Assembly (NCBI RefSeq): GCF_001295265.1
Contig: NZ_LJOD01000021.1
Coordinates: 1 to 49,788 of the forward strand
Reading direction: 5' to 3'
Length of the DNA stretch: 49,788 nt
DNA from: Chryseobacterium indologenes
GTDB taxonomy: Bacteria > Bacteroidota > Bacteroidia > Flavobacteriales > Weeksellaceae
Notes under the pieces: model-generated
What the model was told of the DNA's origin: nothing
Seen by the model: the letters and a program-made list of their open reading frames with translations, nothing else
The model's database searches: none
Translations under genes and position numbers: made by a program
Part shown: in pieces, positions 23,522 through 32,620 of the stretch
Numbering within the stretch: position 1 is the stretch's first letter
How the letters are laid out: every line of letters starts with the position of its first letter

Positions 23522-26089
23522 ATGAAAAAAACAGGTCTCCTGGCAATATTTTTTGTCATTTTTAACAGTGGCTGCCATGCACAGGTACAATCTTTGTCCA
23601 AAATTGAATCGGGTGTTTCATATGAATTGGCCCGGTTAAGGAAAAGTACAATCAGTGAGATTAAATATGAGCTTACTCTGAAGATTCCGGAAAATAAAGC
23701 AGAAAGGATTTCCGGGGAAGAAACTCTTCATTTTAACTATAAGAAACAGAATGACACTCCGCTTCAGATTGATTTTAAAGAAGAGGCTTCTTCATTACTT
23801 GCGGTATCTGTAAACGGACAGACTGCTAAACCTGTTCTGAAAAATGAACATATCATTATTGATGCAAAATATCTGAAATCGGGCCCTAATCGTATTGATT
23901 TTACTTTTCTTGCCGGAAATGGGGCTCTGAACAGGCGTGATGACTACCTTTATGCTTTATTTGTACCAGATCGGGCACGAACAATGTTTCCGTGTTTTGA
24001 TCAGCCCAATCTTAAAGCTAATTATTCTTTAACCCTTACCATTCCTGAAAAATGGAACGCACTTGCGAATGGAAAGCTGAAAAAAGAAACCATACACCAG
24101 GGGCAGAAGACTTTGCAGTTTAATCAGTCTGACCTGCTTCCTACGTACCTGTTTTCTTTTGCTGCCGGAGACTTTAAAACAGCTGTGCAGCAGATAAGAG
24201 AGCAGGATTCCCATCTTCTATATCGTGAAACGGACTCTGTGAAAATTAAGAGCAGCATGGATTCTGTTTTCACCCTATACCGAAACTCTCTGGCTTATTA
24301 TGAAAAATGGACCGGTATTAAACATCCCTTCCAAAAGCATGGAATGGCTGCCATTCCTGATTTCCAGTTTGGGGGAATGGAGCATCCGGGCGTTATTTTA
24401 TTTCAGAATTCAACTCTGTTTTTAGATCAGAACGCTACACAGAATGAATTAAATAACCGCTCGAATCTCATGGCTCATGAAGTTGCCCATCTCTGGTTCG
24501 GGGACCTGGTTACCATGGATTGGTTTAATGATGTATGGACGAAGGAGGTTTTTGCCAACTTTATGGCAGATAAAAGTACCGGAGCCTCTTCGGACAAACA
24601 GATTTATGATCTGAAATTTTTAACCACACACTTTCCGGCAGCCTATTCTGTAGACCGTACTTTAGGAGCCAATCCCATCCGGCAGGTTCTGGATAATCTG
24701 CAGAATGCAGGGATGATGTACGGACCTGTCATTTACAATAAAGCACCCATCATGATGCGCCAGCTGGAACTTCTGACAGGAGAAGACCGTTTTAAAAAAG
24801 GAGTAAGTGAATACCTTAAAAAATATGAATACAGCAATGCTACATGGCCAGATCTTATTGCTATTTTAGATAAGCATACCCCGGAAGACCTGCAAAGCTG
24901 GAATAAAGTATGGGTAAATGATCCGGGAAGACCCGTAATTGATTACGATCTGAAAGATAAGGACCATAAAATTCAACGTTTTACCATTTCCCAGCATCCG
25001 GAATATGGAAAGGAACCAAAATCCTGGCCGCAGGAATTTGAGATAAGTCTGTTTTATGCGGATAAGGTGGACAAAGTTAATGTAAAGTTATCCGGAAGAC
25101 AGCAGGAAATTGCGGAATTAAGAGGGAAAGAAAAGCCTCTTTTTATCCTGCAAAACTCATCGGGAATAGGATATGGTGTATTCAAAACAGATAAGGCTGT
25201 AATGACTAACTTTTCTTTGGTGAAGGATCCGGTCAGCCGTGCCAGTGCTTATATTTCTTTATATGAAAATATGCTGGCCGGTTCTGGAGCGACCCCGCTG
25301 GATTTGCTGCATTTCTATGCCGGACAGCTACAGCAGGAAACCACAGAGCTGAACATCCGGCTGATAACCGGCTATATTTCTACTATTTATTGGGGATTTT
25401 TACCTGAAAATATACAGTTAAAAGAATCTGTAGATTTAGAAAATATCCTATGGAAGGCATTACAGGCGCAGACTGCAAAAAATAACAGGAAAATTTTATT
25501 TGATGCTTACCGGAATATTTTCCGGTCTCAGCAGGCTTATGATAATCTGTACACTGTCTGGGATAGAAAGTCCCCGCCAGAAGACGTATTCCTTAATGAA
25601 GATGATTTTACAAATCTTGCCCTTTCATTATCCCTGAGGAACAGTAATAATAGTGAACTGCTTCAGGAACAGCTGAAAAGGATTACCAACAAAGACCGGG
25701 TAAAGCGTTTTGAGATTATTATGAAGGCTGCATCCTCAGATCAAAAGGTTCGTGATGATTTCTTCAGCAGTCTTATGGAAAAGCAGAACAGAATGAATGA
25801 GTCAGCTGTTGGTGCAGCCCTGGGATATTTACATCATCCGCTAAGACAGAAAACCTCTGTGCATTATCTTCTTAAATCTTTGGAGGTATTGCAGGAAATA
25901 CAAAAAACAGGGGATATTTTTTTCCCGGATAACTGGCTTCGTTCAACATTCAGCAATTATCAGGACCCCAAAGCATTTGAAATTGTCAATCAGTTTCTCT
26001 TACAGCATCCGGATTATAATGCAATCCTGAAGAATAAGATTTTACAGGCAACCGATAATCTGAAAAGAGCTCAGACCCTGATAAAATAA
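23522..26089 (+). CDS. M1 family zinc aminopeptidase, exported
   Basis: 855 residues. The N-terminus MKKTGLLAIFFVIFNSGC has a possible lipobox (NSGC) or a signal-peptidase I site at CHAQ. The catalytic zinc motif is HEVAH at 319-323 with Glu342 (WTKEVFANFMADK), the M1 spacing HExxH-x18-E. The exopeptidase loop is GGMEHPG instead of GAMEN. A Tyr in YNKAPIMMRQL fits the transition-state tyrosine. The C-terminal helical domain reaches to the end. It cleaves N-terminal residues from peptides in the periplasm or on the surface, probably for nutrition. Confidence 0.93.
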   Translation: MKKTGLLAIFFVIFNSGCHAQVQSLSKIESGVSYELARLRKSTISEIKYELTLKIPENKAERISGEETLHFNYKKQNDTPLQIDFKEEASSLLAVSVNGQTAKPVLKNEHIIIDAKYLKSGPNRIDFTFLAGNGALNRRDDYLYALFVPDRARTMFPCFDQPNLKANYSLTLTIPEKWNALANGKLKKETIHQGQKTLQFNQSDLLPTYLFSFAAGDFKTAVQQIREQDSHLLYRETDSVKIKSSMDSVFTLYRNSLAYYEKWTGIKHPFQKHGMAAIPDFQFGGMEHPGVILFQNSTLFLDQNATQNELNNRSNLMAHEVAHLWFGDLVTMDWFNDVWTKEVFANFMADKSTGASSDKQIYDLKFLTTHFPAAYSVDRTLGANPIRQVLDNLQNAGMMYGPVIYNKAPIMMRQLELLTGEDRFKKGVSEYLKKYEYSNATWPDLIAILDKHTPEDLQSWNKVWVNDPGRPVIDYDLKDKDHKIQRFTISQHPEYGKEPKSWPQEFEISLFYADKVDKVNVKLSGRQQEIAELRGKEKPLFILQNSSGIGYGVFKTDKAVMTNFSLVKDPVSRASAYISLYENMLAGSGATPLDLLHFYAGQLQQETTELNIRLITGYISTIYWGFLPENIQLKESVDLENILWKALQAQTAKNNRKILFDAYRNIFRSQQAYDNLYTVWDRKSPPEDVFLNEDDFTNLALSLSLRNSNNSELLQEQLKRITNKDRVKRFEIIMKAASSDQKVRDDFFSSLMEKQNRMNESAVGAALGYLHHPLRQKTSVHYLLKSLEVLQEIQKTGDIFFPDNWLRSTFSNYQDPKAFEIVNQFLLQHPDYNAILKNKILQATDNLKRAQTLIK

Positions 26090-26116
26090 AGCAGGGTATA
26101 TGAGTTATCAGGATAC

Positions 26117-26152
26117 AGTTCCGGACAAATGATGCCGGAACTTTGTATTTTT
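26117..26152 (+). terminator. Terminator of the M1 peptidase gene
   Basis: AGTTCCGG and CCGGAACT form an 8-base stem with a 10-base loop, followed by TTGTATTTTTT. Confidence 0.8.
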
Positions 26153-26307
26153 TAATTACCCGTTGAAGTGTTAAAAAATCTTTCGGTTCTTTGTGGTTAA
26201 AAAAATACCCATGATATCTGAATAAAGCCGAGAATAGATACTTCACTCCGGATTTACGTAATTCATCGGGAAAAATTATATATCTTTAAGCAGCCATAAA
26301 AATTCAG

Positions 26308-27420
26308 ATGAAAAAATTCATGATTATTACAGGGATTATTATCCTGCTGGTTTTCATTTTTCTTTATAATTTTTGGGGATTAGACCTGTATCTGATCAAT
26401 AAAATGAACAGGTCCCAATTACCTGATGAATATAAGAGCTATCAGAATATTGATACGAAAAAGCCTGTTGTTTTCGGAAAACATGAATTGAAACTGATGT
26501 GGGATGATAGTTTTGAGCCGATCCGGCATTTTATAAGTTCAGAAGGAGATATGATCATTATAACGAGTGAGATACCTAAGGACAGAAATAAAGATGAGGT
26601 AGAAGATGAAGCCGGAGGCGGAGGAATCCGTTTCCATCAGGATTTTCATTTTTATAAGCTTGACAAAGATGGGAATATTAAGGATCATTATCTCTATAAG
26701 CGAACCAATAAGAACAGGGAAGAAGAGCTGTTTGGAGACTTTATAGTCAATAAGCATAAAAAATATTACCGGACATGGGTTACAGACGGAGATACACTGG
26801 CCAAACCGTTCATCCTTCAGAATGAAGACCTGAAATGGGATGAGGAACAGCAGGTGAGCATATATCATAAGATTTTTGAAGAAGCAGACTATTTTTATAA
26901 TGTCAGTAAAAGTTATCCTGAGCAGGAAACGACCTATTACATGGATGGAAAATGGTATCAGGTAAGAACCAATACCAGGCTTACTGAAAAGATTTATAAT
27001 CACGGAAGACCCAACGGAGGGAATGATCTTTTCAGGCACTATTCTTCCAGGGATATGGCTATGGTACCCAACAGCGTCCCGGAAATATCACCGGTTTATT
27101 TTCAGAGAACAGAACTGGTGGAGCTTACCCATAGTGTAGGAGGAGGTTCTGCTTCATCTACCGCAAAGAACTGGAAAGGAGAATTGTACTGCCGGCTTCC
27201 TGTTGATAAGGATACCCTGAAATTCAAAATACCGATGTATTTTGAGAAAGGCTTTACCACTCAGAAGTTTTACGAAAGCCCCGGAGAAAAAATAAGAAAA
27301 TATAAAGCTGAACTGGAAAAACAATACTCACCATATTTCTATTTTGCAGATAAAAGATTTAATTTTAAGCTGTTTACCACCAGTGACCGGAAACTATACA
27401 TTATCAAACCCATCCAATAA
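26308..27420 (+). CDS. Unknown membrane-anchored protein
   Basis: 370 residues. One N-terminal membrane segment (about 4-22, MIITGIIILLVFIFLYNFWG) anchors a large domain that is charged and aromatic, with a Gly-rich EDEAGGGGIRFHQDF stretch near 105 and VGGGSASSTAKNW near 280. No cysteine pattern or catalytic motif stands out. The start ATG lies behind the promoter-like TATATCTTTAAG. It is 35 bases upstream of the ABC-permease-like gene on the same strand and could be part of that operon. I do not recognise the family. Confidence 0.7.
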   Translation: MKKFMIITGIIILLVFIFLYNFWGLDLYLINKMNRSQLPDEYKSYQNIDTKKPVVFGKHELKLMWDDSFEPIRHFISSEGDMIIITSEIPKDRNKDEVEDEAGGGGIRFHQDFHFYKLDKDGNIKDHYLYKRTNKNREEELFGDFIVNKHKKYYRTWVTDGDTLAKPFILQNEDLKWDEEQQVSIYHKIFEEADYFYNVSKSYPEQETTYYMDGKWYQVRTNTRLTEKIYNHGRPNGGNDLFRHYSSRDMAMVPNSVPEISPVYFQRTELVELTHSVGGGSASSTAKNWKGELYCRLPVDKDTLKFKIPMYFEKGFTTQKFYESPGEKIRKYKAELEKQYSPYFYFADKRFNFKLFTTSDRKLYIIKPIQ

Positions 27421-27455
27421 ACCAATTCATTCATAAAAGAGAATTTTAGAAACCC

Positions 27456-28367
27456 TTGAAAAAACTATTTAACCATTTTAAATTCAGATTCAATCAGAGT
27501 TTTAGATTACTGAATTTAAATCCCAGAGCCAGCCTTCCCGCTTTGCTTATTTTCGGACTTTTGATTGTGGTAAAGCTTCCTAAGGACTATTATTATCCTG
27601 TTCTGTTCTTTTTGTTCCTGCTGCTCTTTCATCTTGAAAGAAAAGATATTCCGTTTCTGAAGAAAGTTTTTGTGAAAAGCTGGCAGTGGGTGATTACCTT
27701 AGAAGCAGTATGTATCTACAGTGTTCTTCTGTCGGGAAATATTAATTATACAATTGAAGAAGCAGGAGTCACCGGGTATCTTATGATTGTTTTACTGGCA
27801 GCAGTCCCACCGAAAACGAAACCCTGGCTTTCCCTGAAATGGGACTTTATTCCCAATGATTTATTTGAATGGAGGAGCTTTCTCAGAAAGAATACCTGGA
27901 TGTTTTTAATAGGATATATTGCAGTTGTGTTATCTTCTTATCAACCTTTATTGCTTATCTTAGCAGGAACATTTGTGTTGGATCTGATTTCCCATATTTA
28001 TGAACCTCATGAAAGTAAGGAAATGCTCGAAATGTACTTTAAAAAATACAGTTTAAAACAAAAACTCAGAAGAAATTCACTGTTTTTTAATTTTCTGCTT
28101 CTTCCTGTTTACTGCACATATCTCATTTTAAATCCGTTTGAAAGCATATATCTTATCTATTATTTTGTTTTCATGAACCTGTATTTTCTGCTGATTATCA
28201 CAAGAAAGTACAGACAGTATACCCATAAAGAAAAAAGCAGTTATTATAACATGGCCGTTTTTATTGAGTACTCTATATGCAGTTTAACAGTAATTCCTGC
28301 CTTATTTATCCTAAATAACCATTTAAAAGTTGCCACTCAAAATATCAGAACCTATGTTGGAGATTAA
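27456..28367 (+). CDS. ABC transporter membrane protein (predicted permease)
   Basis: 303 residues, begun by TTG: an in-frame stop at 27447-27449 lies just upstream and no ATG is available before the membrane part, so the TTG is credible. About six to eight hydrophobic segments are visible (for example PALLIFGLLIVVKL, YYPVLFFLFLLLFHL, MIVLLAAVPP, WMFLIGYIAVVLSSY, LLLILAGTFVLDLI). It overlaps the ATPase gene by 14 bases, which suggests translational coupling, so the two form one exporter. The substrate is unknown. It is not a known family by eye; small ABC-2-like exporters look similar. Confidence 0.7.
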   Translation: MKKLFNHFKFRFNQSFRLLNLNPRASLPALLIFGLLIVVKLPKDYYYPVLFFLFLLLFHLERKDIPFLKKVFVKSWQWVITLEAVCIYSVLLSGNINYTIEEAGVTGYLMIVLLAAVPPKTKPWLSLKWDFIPNDLFEWRSFLRKNTWMFLIGYIAVVLSSYQPLLLILAGTFVLDLISHIYEPHESKEMLEMYFKKYSLKQKLRRNSLFFNFLLLPVYCTYLILNPFESIYLIYYFVFMNLYFLLIITRKYRQYTHKEKSSYYNMAVFIEYSICSLTVIPALFILNNHLKVATQNIRTYVGD

Positions 28368-28989
28368 AAATGTAAATGTTGAATTTAAAAACCAGAAAGT
28401 ATTAAACGATCTGAGTTTATCTATAGAAGAAGGGTGTATACTGGGACTGCTCGGGAAAAATGGAGCAGGGAAGACCACCTTATTCGAGTCCCTGTACCAA
28501 AGTGTAAAATTCTCAGGAAATATCAATTGGAAAGATAAGCGTCTGAAACGCGAAGTAATTTCTTATCTGGAAACAGAAAATTATTTTTATCCTTACATGA
28601 CAGGGGAAGAATACCTGGCTTATTTTATTTCTGAAAAAGAGGCTGACATTTCAGAAATCACGGAAAAATTCAATCTCCCTCTGAAAAAATATGTCCAGTA
28701 TTATTCCAGCGGAATGAAAAAGAAGCTGGCTCTGATTGGAATGCTGATGCTGGATAAACCGATTAATATTCTGGATGAACCTTTCAACGGGGTTGATTTT
28801 GAAGGGGTACATATTTTATATGATGTGATCCGGCATCTGAAATCAGAAAATAAAATAGTCATTATAAGTTCCCATATCATTGAAACGCTTTTTCATACGT
28901 GTGATAAAATAGCCGTTCTGGAAAGTGGAAGCATTCATAGAATATATGAAAAGAAAGATTTCAATGAACTGAGCACCCTGAAGTTTTAA
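28354..28989 (+). CDS. ABC transporter ATP-binding protein
   Basis: 211 residues from the ATG at 28354, chosen over the upstream in-frame TTG at 28330 because MLEIKNVNVEF is the usual start. Walker A is GKNGAGKTT, the signature is SSGMKKKLAL, Walker B is INILDEPFNGVD and the H-loop is SSH. It resembles the CcmA-type ATPases of ABC-2 exporters. It overlaps the end of the predicted permease by 14 bases, and the NadR/Ttd14-like gene starts 12 bases after its stop. Confidence 0.9.
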   Translation: MLEIKNVNVEFKNQKVLNDLSLSIEEGCILGLLGKNGAGKTTLFESLYQSVKFSGNINWKDKRLKREVISYLETENYFYPYMTGEEYLAYFISEKEADISEITEKFNLPLKKYVQYYSSGMKKKLALIGMLMLDKPINILDEPFNGVDFEGVHILYDVIRHLKSENKIVIISSHIIETLFHTCDKIAVLESGSIHRIYEKKDFNELSTLKF

Positions 28990-29001
28990 AATTATCCGAA
29001 A

Positions 29002-29568
29002 ATGAAAAATTCAAACCAATATCTGTATGTGATTACCGGAGGACCCGGTGTAGGGAAAACCTCACTGCTTGAGGCCCTTGATAAGGACGGTTTCAGAACA
29101 GTTGCGGAAGAGGCAAGAAGGATTATTAAAGAACAGATGAATTCAGGAGGGGACGCATTACCGTGGAGGAATAAGATAAAATATGCTGAATTAATGCTGA
29201 ACGCTTCTGCAGAAACCTATCGGAAAATTAAGAATACACATCCGGCGGAGCCCGTTTTCTTTGACCGTGGTATTCTTGATACGGCCTGTTATATGGAAAT
29301 GGAGAACATCCCATTATCTGATAAAGCCCGGGCCATCATCCGGGAAACCACATATAATCATACTGTTTTTATTCTTCCGCCCTGGAAAGAAATCTATGAA
29401 AATGATTCGGAAAGAAAGCAGACATGGGAAGAAGCCCTGTCAACCTTCGGAAAAATGAAAGCAACCTATATGAAATATGGCTACCACGTTGTTGAGGTTC
29501 CAAAAGATACGGTGAAAAACAGAGGCCTGTTTGTCCTGGAAAAAATAAATTTTCATAAAGATCAATAA
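29002..29568 (+). CDS. P-loop AAA_28 (NadR/Ttd14-like) protein
   Basis: 188 residues with Walker A GGPGVGKTS at 13-21 and a kinase-like Asp/Arg segment (VFFDRGILDTACYME). This matches the AAA_28 family of NadR/Ttd14-like P-loop proteins. The family includes nucleotide kinases such as nicotinamide riboside kinase, but most members are uncharacterised. It starts 12 bases after the ABC ATPase gene and is probably cotranscribed, though no functional link to transport is obvious. A weak terminator follows. Confidence 0.85.
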   Translation: MKNSNQYLYVITGGPGVGKTSLLEALDKDGFRTVAEEARRIIKEQMNSGGDALPWRNKIKYAELMLNASAETYRKIKNTHPAEPVFFDRGILDTACYMEMENIPLSDKARAIIRETTYNHTVFILPPWKEIYENDSERKQTWEEALSTFGKMKATYMKYGYHVVEVPKDTVKNRGLFVLEKINFHKDQ

Positions 29569-29597
29569 AGCAATCCTGTTGCTTTCACTTTCTTTTC
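29567..29597 (+). terminator. Weak terminator after the AAA_28 gene
   Basis: AAAGCAA and TTGCTTT (7 bases, loop TCCTG), followed by the pyrimidine run CACTTTCTTTTC. It overlaps the stop codon by two bases. Confidence 0.4.
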
Positions 29598-29755
29598 GGA
29601 TTAAAATAATAGGGACTTCCGGTAAATCACCTGAAGGGTTTCGTGTTCCAATTTGTTATGGAATGTAAAACTTACCAATAAGAGCGGCTGCAATTTTCCG
29701 AAAAATTCACCATTCGCCGGTCGTACATTTAATGCATATTTGTATAAAAAAAGCA

Positions 29756-30103
29756 ATGATCTTAAAAATTATCAATGGTATCCTCATTCTGGTCGCTGTT
29801 TTTATGGGAATAAAGCAGGGAACGGCGATGGTTATGGGGAAACCAGAAATGACAGCAATGTTCGGGAAATGGGGTTTTGATAAAACGGGACTGATGATGA
29901 ACGGAGCCGTTACCATTCTGGCCGCTGTGCTGATTTTATTCCCTAAAACTTTTATCTGGGGCAACTTTCTGATGGCTGCCGGAATTCTGCTGATCATCTG
30001 TTTCCATGTGGCAGACAAAGATTTTAAAGGGGTGATGATTGAGATCCCGTTTCTTCTGCTCAATCTGCTGATTATTTATCTGCAGCATCCTATCAAAAAT
30101 TAA
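29756..30103 (+). CDS. Small membrane protein, DoxX-like
   Basis: 115 residues from the ATG at 29756. Four hydrophobic segments are visible: MILKIINGILILVAVFMGI, LMMNGAVTILAAVLILFP, FIWGNFLMAAGILLIICF and IEIPFLLLNLLIIYL. The layout of about 110-125 residues with four helices resembles the DoxX/DUF4267-like quinone-associated membrane proteins, but no decisive motif can be seen. The upstream in-frame ATG at 29732 adds MHICIKKA and is less likely. The next gene begins 20 bases downstream. Confidence 0.7.
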   Translation: MILKIINGILILVAVFMGIKQGTAMVMGKPEMTAMFGKWGFDKTGLMMNGAVTILAAVLILFPKTFIWGNFLMAAGILLIICFHVADKDFKGVMIEIPFLLLNLLIIYLQHPIKN

Positions 30104-30123
30104 TAGCTTATGAAAAGTATATC

Positions 30124-30549
30124 ATGTTCATTATTGCCGTGATCTGCGGAATATGTACAGCATGCGGACAAAAAACACCCGGAAAGAAAGAACAGGATCT
30201 TTCAGTATCAACTATAAAAAAACAACAAAGTATGGATCTTTTAAAAATTACAGACACAGAGGTAAAGATGGCCGTGGAAGCATTACAGTCAGGTGATAAA
30301 AGCTGGTACAGCTTTTTCACAGAAAACCCGGTAATGACCGATGACGGAAATACTGTTAACTTCAGGTCGTTCTTCTCCAATGCCCTTGGAAAAGAAAAAT
30401 TTCTTACCATAGATAAAGTAGAGAACGGCGGGAAGGATATTTACGGGGATTTCCAGGCAGGGCAGTGGGGGACATTTCCTGTATACTTCAAATTTCATAA
30501 AAATGAGGAAGGAAAGTTTGACAGGCTGGATATAGGCCAGAACAGATAA
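30124..30549 (+). CDS. Small lipoprotein with a possibly damaged start
   Basis: 141 residues, with the signal MFIIAVICGICTAC and lipobox CTAC. The rest resembles a SnoaL/NTF2-like domain (DTEVKMAVEALQSGDKSW, then a FRSFFSNALGKEKFL helix and the ending GTFPVYFKFHKN). Upstream, ATGAAAAGTATATC at 30110 is out of frame, but one more A would make it MKKYIMFIIAVICGICTAC, a perfect lipoprotein start. A one-base deletion in the A run is therefore likely. As it stands, the ATG at 30124 with GAAAAG upstream may serve. Followed by a terminator shared with the convergent serine hydrolase. Confidence 0.6.
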   Translation: MFIIAVICGICTACGQKTPGKKEQDLSVSTIKKQQSMDLLKITDTEVKMAVEALQSGDKSWYSFFTENPVMTDDGNTVNFRSFFSNALGKEKFLTIDKVENGGKDIYGDFQAGQWGTFPVYFKFHKNEEGKFDRLDIGQNR

Positions 30550-30567
30550 CTGCCGTCAAAATTTCAC

Positions 30568-30597
30568 AGGCTCTGTTTAAGCTTAAAAACAGAGCCT
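30568..30597. terminator. Terminator between convergent genes
   Basis: AGGCTCTGTTT and AAACAGAGCCT form a perfect 11-base stem around AAGCTTAA. On the plus strand it is followed by TAGATTTTATTT. It serves the lipoprotein gene and possibly the convergent hydrolase. Confidence 0.8.
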
Positions 30598-30603
30598 TAG
30601 ATT

Positions 30604-31668
30604 TTATTTATTTTCCGGAAGATTGTATTTTCCGTTTTTCAGGATGGAGGTAATAGCAGCCGAAATTTCGAATAATTTTCCGTTATAATTGTTTCCTAGC
30701 AAAATAATAGTCAGCTTTTCATTCAGGTCAGACACTAAAATTGCTTCATAACTTCCGGATCTTCCGTCATGTAAATGTTCAGTTAATTTTCTGTTTTCAA
30801 ATTTTGCTTGCCCTAAAGATGATTGGGTTTCCGGTAAATCAAACTGTTGCCCAAGTTCAAACAATGAATCTGAATTAATTATTTTATGGGAGTGAAGACA
30901 ATCTGTCCATTTCAGCAAATCCTGAGTAGTTAAGTAAGTTCCGCCTGTTATGGGCAAATCTGGTTTGTCTGCCACTGAATTATTATTAAATCCCCGGGCA
31001 ATATTTTTTTCATTTTCAAAAAGAGTCATCACAGAAGAGTTCATTTTGCAGGGTTTGAAAATAAACTTTTCCACATACATTTTAAAAGACATTCCGGTAA
31101 GTCGCTCAACAATAAACTGGCGCAGAAACAGATTATTATTGTTGTAATCGTAGTGGGTGCCAGGCTTGAAATCGAGTGTATCAATATGTTTCAGACCATC
31201 AAAAAGATCTTGGTCATTTTTAATTTTTTTCTATTGTACATTGGGAATACCGCTTGTATACTGCAGTAAGTCTTTTATTTTGACATCATGTGCCCATTTT
31301 GGCAGCTCCGGAATGTATTGGGAAACCACATCCGTTAATTTCAGTTTTCCCTGTTCCTGTAATTGCAGCAAAGCAACCGCACTAAATTCTTTGGTGATTG
31401 AGCCGATATTAAATCTGTGATCAGTCGTTAGTTTTTCCGTTTTGGCAGCATTCGTAAAGCCAAAAGATGTATTATAAATTATTTTATTATTTTTTGAAAC
31501 CAATACATTTCCGTTAAACATACCCATTTTATTGGACCGCTTCATCAGAGAGTCAATCTGGCTGACTTTTTTTGTCTGTGCAACAGCATTATGCGTGAAA
31601 AGAAAAAGAGTAGCGAGAATAGAGAAGAACTGTTGGTAACAGGACATATTCATTTTTTTGTTTTTCAA
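30604..31668 (-). pseudogene. Serine hydrolase (class C beta-lactamase-like) with an in-frame amber stop
   Basis: The reading frame runs from MKNKKMNMSCYQQFFSILAT to the end in a single frame of 354 codons but is interrupted by one TAG at codon 146 (31231-31233), between NVQ and KKIKNDQDL. Parts on both sides belong together: signal peptide ending NAVAQ, SITK (Ser90, Lys93) nucleophile motif before the stop; YDYNN and HDGRSG after it, corresponding to the Tyr-Asn and His-x-Gly motifs. Only the stop codon breaks the gene, so it looks like a recent nonsense mutation or a read error. An intact relative lies at 38887-40041. Confidence 0.85.
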
Positions 31669-31731
31669 TGGTTTTTAGTAATTGTTAACCTGAGTTAGCA
31701 GATGTAGGTTTGATAGGGAATTTCCGGTCAC

Positions 31732-32439
31732 TTATTGCCTGCCTTTTTTTACAGAGTCTATATTTTCAGCAAAGTCCTTATAATCGGAATGCCCGATATA
31801 ACAGGCAAAATAAGGTTTAGAGCTGTATATCTTTTTCAGGCCTGCTTCATTGTTTTTCCAATCCATTAAATTTTTTAATTCAATAATATCACCATCCTGA
31901 AGGATTAATTTTGAATTGAATATTTCCACAATATCTTCCGGCTTTTGTTCTGGGGGCATTTCATAAAACGGTCCTTCGCCCCTCCGGAAATTCTCATAGC
32001 TTCCGTCTTTATACCGGGCCAGAAAAAAATGGGTGGGGGTATTGCTCATACTCTGAAGAATCCGTTCAGACATGGCATACTTACATTTTTCAACTTTTAT
32101 AACATCAGAGTCAAACTTTACCGTATTTTCAGAAGTAAGAGTATGCTCAATAATTCCTTTCTGGACAAATTCTGTGTCATAAGGTCTTTTATCTATAATA
32201 CCATACCGTTTTTTATGGAATGCATTATAGGTAAGCTCAACTGCTTTTCCCGTATGTCTGAATACAACACAGGGAAGATATGTTCCGTCATTCAATAAAA
32301 CAGAAGCACAATATTCTGTACCATAAATGATGCTGGAAATAGGTTCAACATGCTTACTCAAAAGGTAAATGAGATCACCCTCATCTATTGTTGATCCGTA
32401 ACGTTTAAAATTTTTTTCGTTTCTTTCAATGATAATCAT
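31732..32439 (-). CDS. Unknown soluble protein
   Basis: 235 residues starting MIIIERNEKNFKRYG. No signal peptide or membrane segment. It is rich in Lys, Glu, Tyr and Phe, with aromatic strands (YGTEYCASVLLNDGTYLPCV, FFLARYKDGSYENFRRGEG) and a WKNNEAGLKKIYSS segment near the end. Cysteines at about 44, 57, 119 and 215 do not form a clear pattern. Codon use is like the neighbours, and it has a well-formed ATG start. The family is unknown to me; it could be an immunity or DUF-type protein. Confidence 0.7.
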   Translation of the reverse strand: MIIIERNEKNFKRYGSTIDEGDLIYLLSKHVEPISSIIYGTEYCASVLLNDGTYLPCVVFRHTGKAVELTYNAFHKKRYGIIDKRPYDTEFVQKGIIEHTLTSENTVKFDSDVIKVEKCKYAMSERILQSMSNTPTHFFLARYKDGSYENFRRGEGPFYEMPPEQKPEDIVEIFNSKLILQDGDIIELKNLMDWKNNEAGLKKIYSSKPYFACYIGHSDYKDFAENIDSVKKGRQ

Positions 32440-32620
32440 TACTGCTCAGGTAGGTTGGTAGATAACTTATACATACAGTATCCCTGCATAGATGGGCTAT
32501 CCAGGGACCGTAAACTTTTGCAATACTACATAAAAAACAGATACGGTGTAATGTTTATCTGCTTTTAATATTCCCGATACTGTAAAAAGGCGGGAAACTG
32601 TTTGTATACTAAACACAGTA

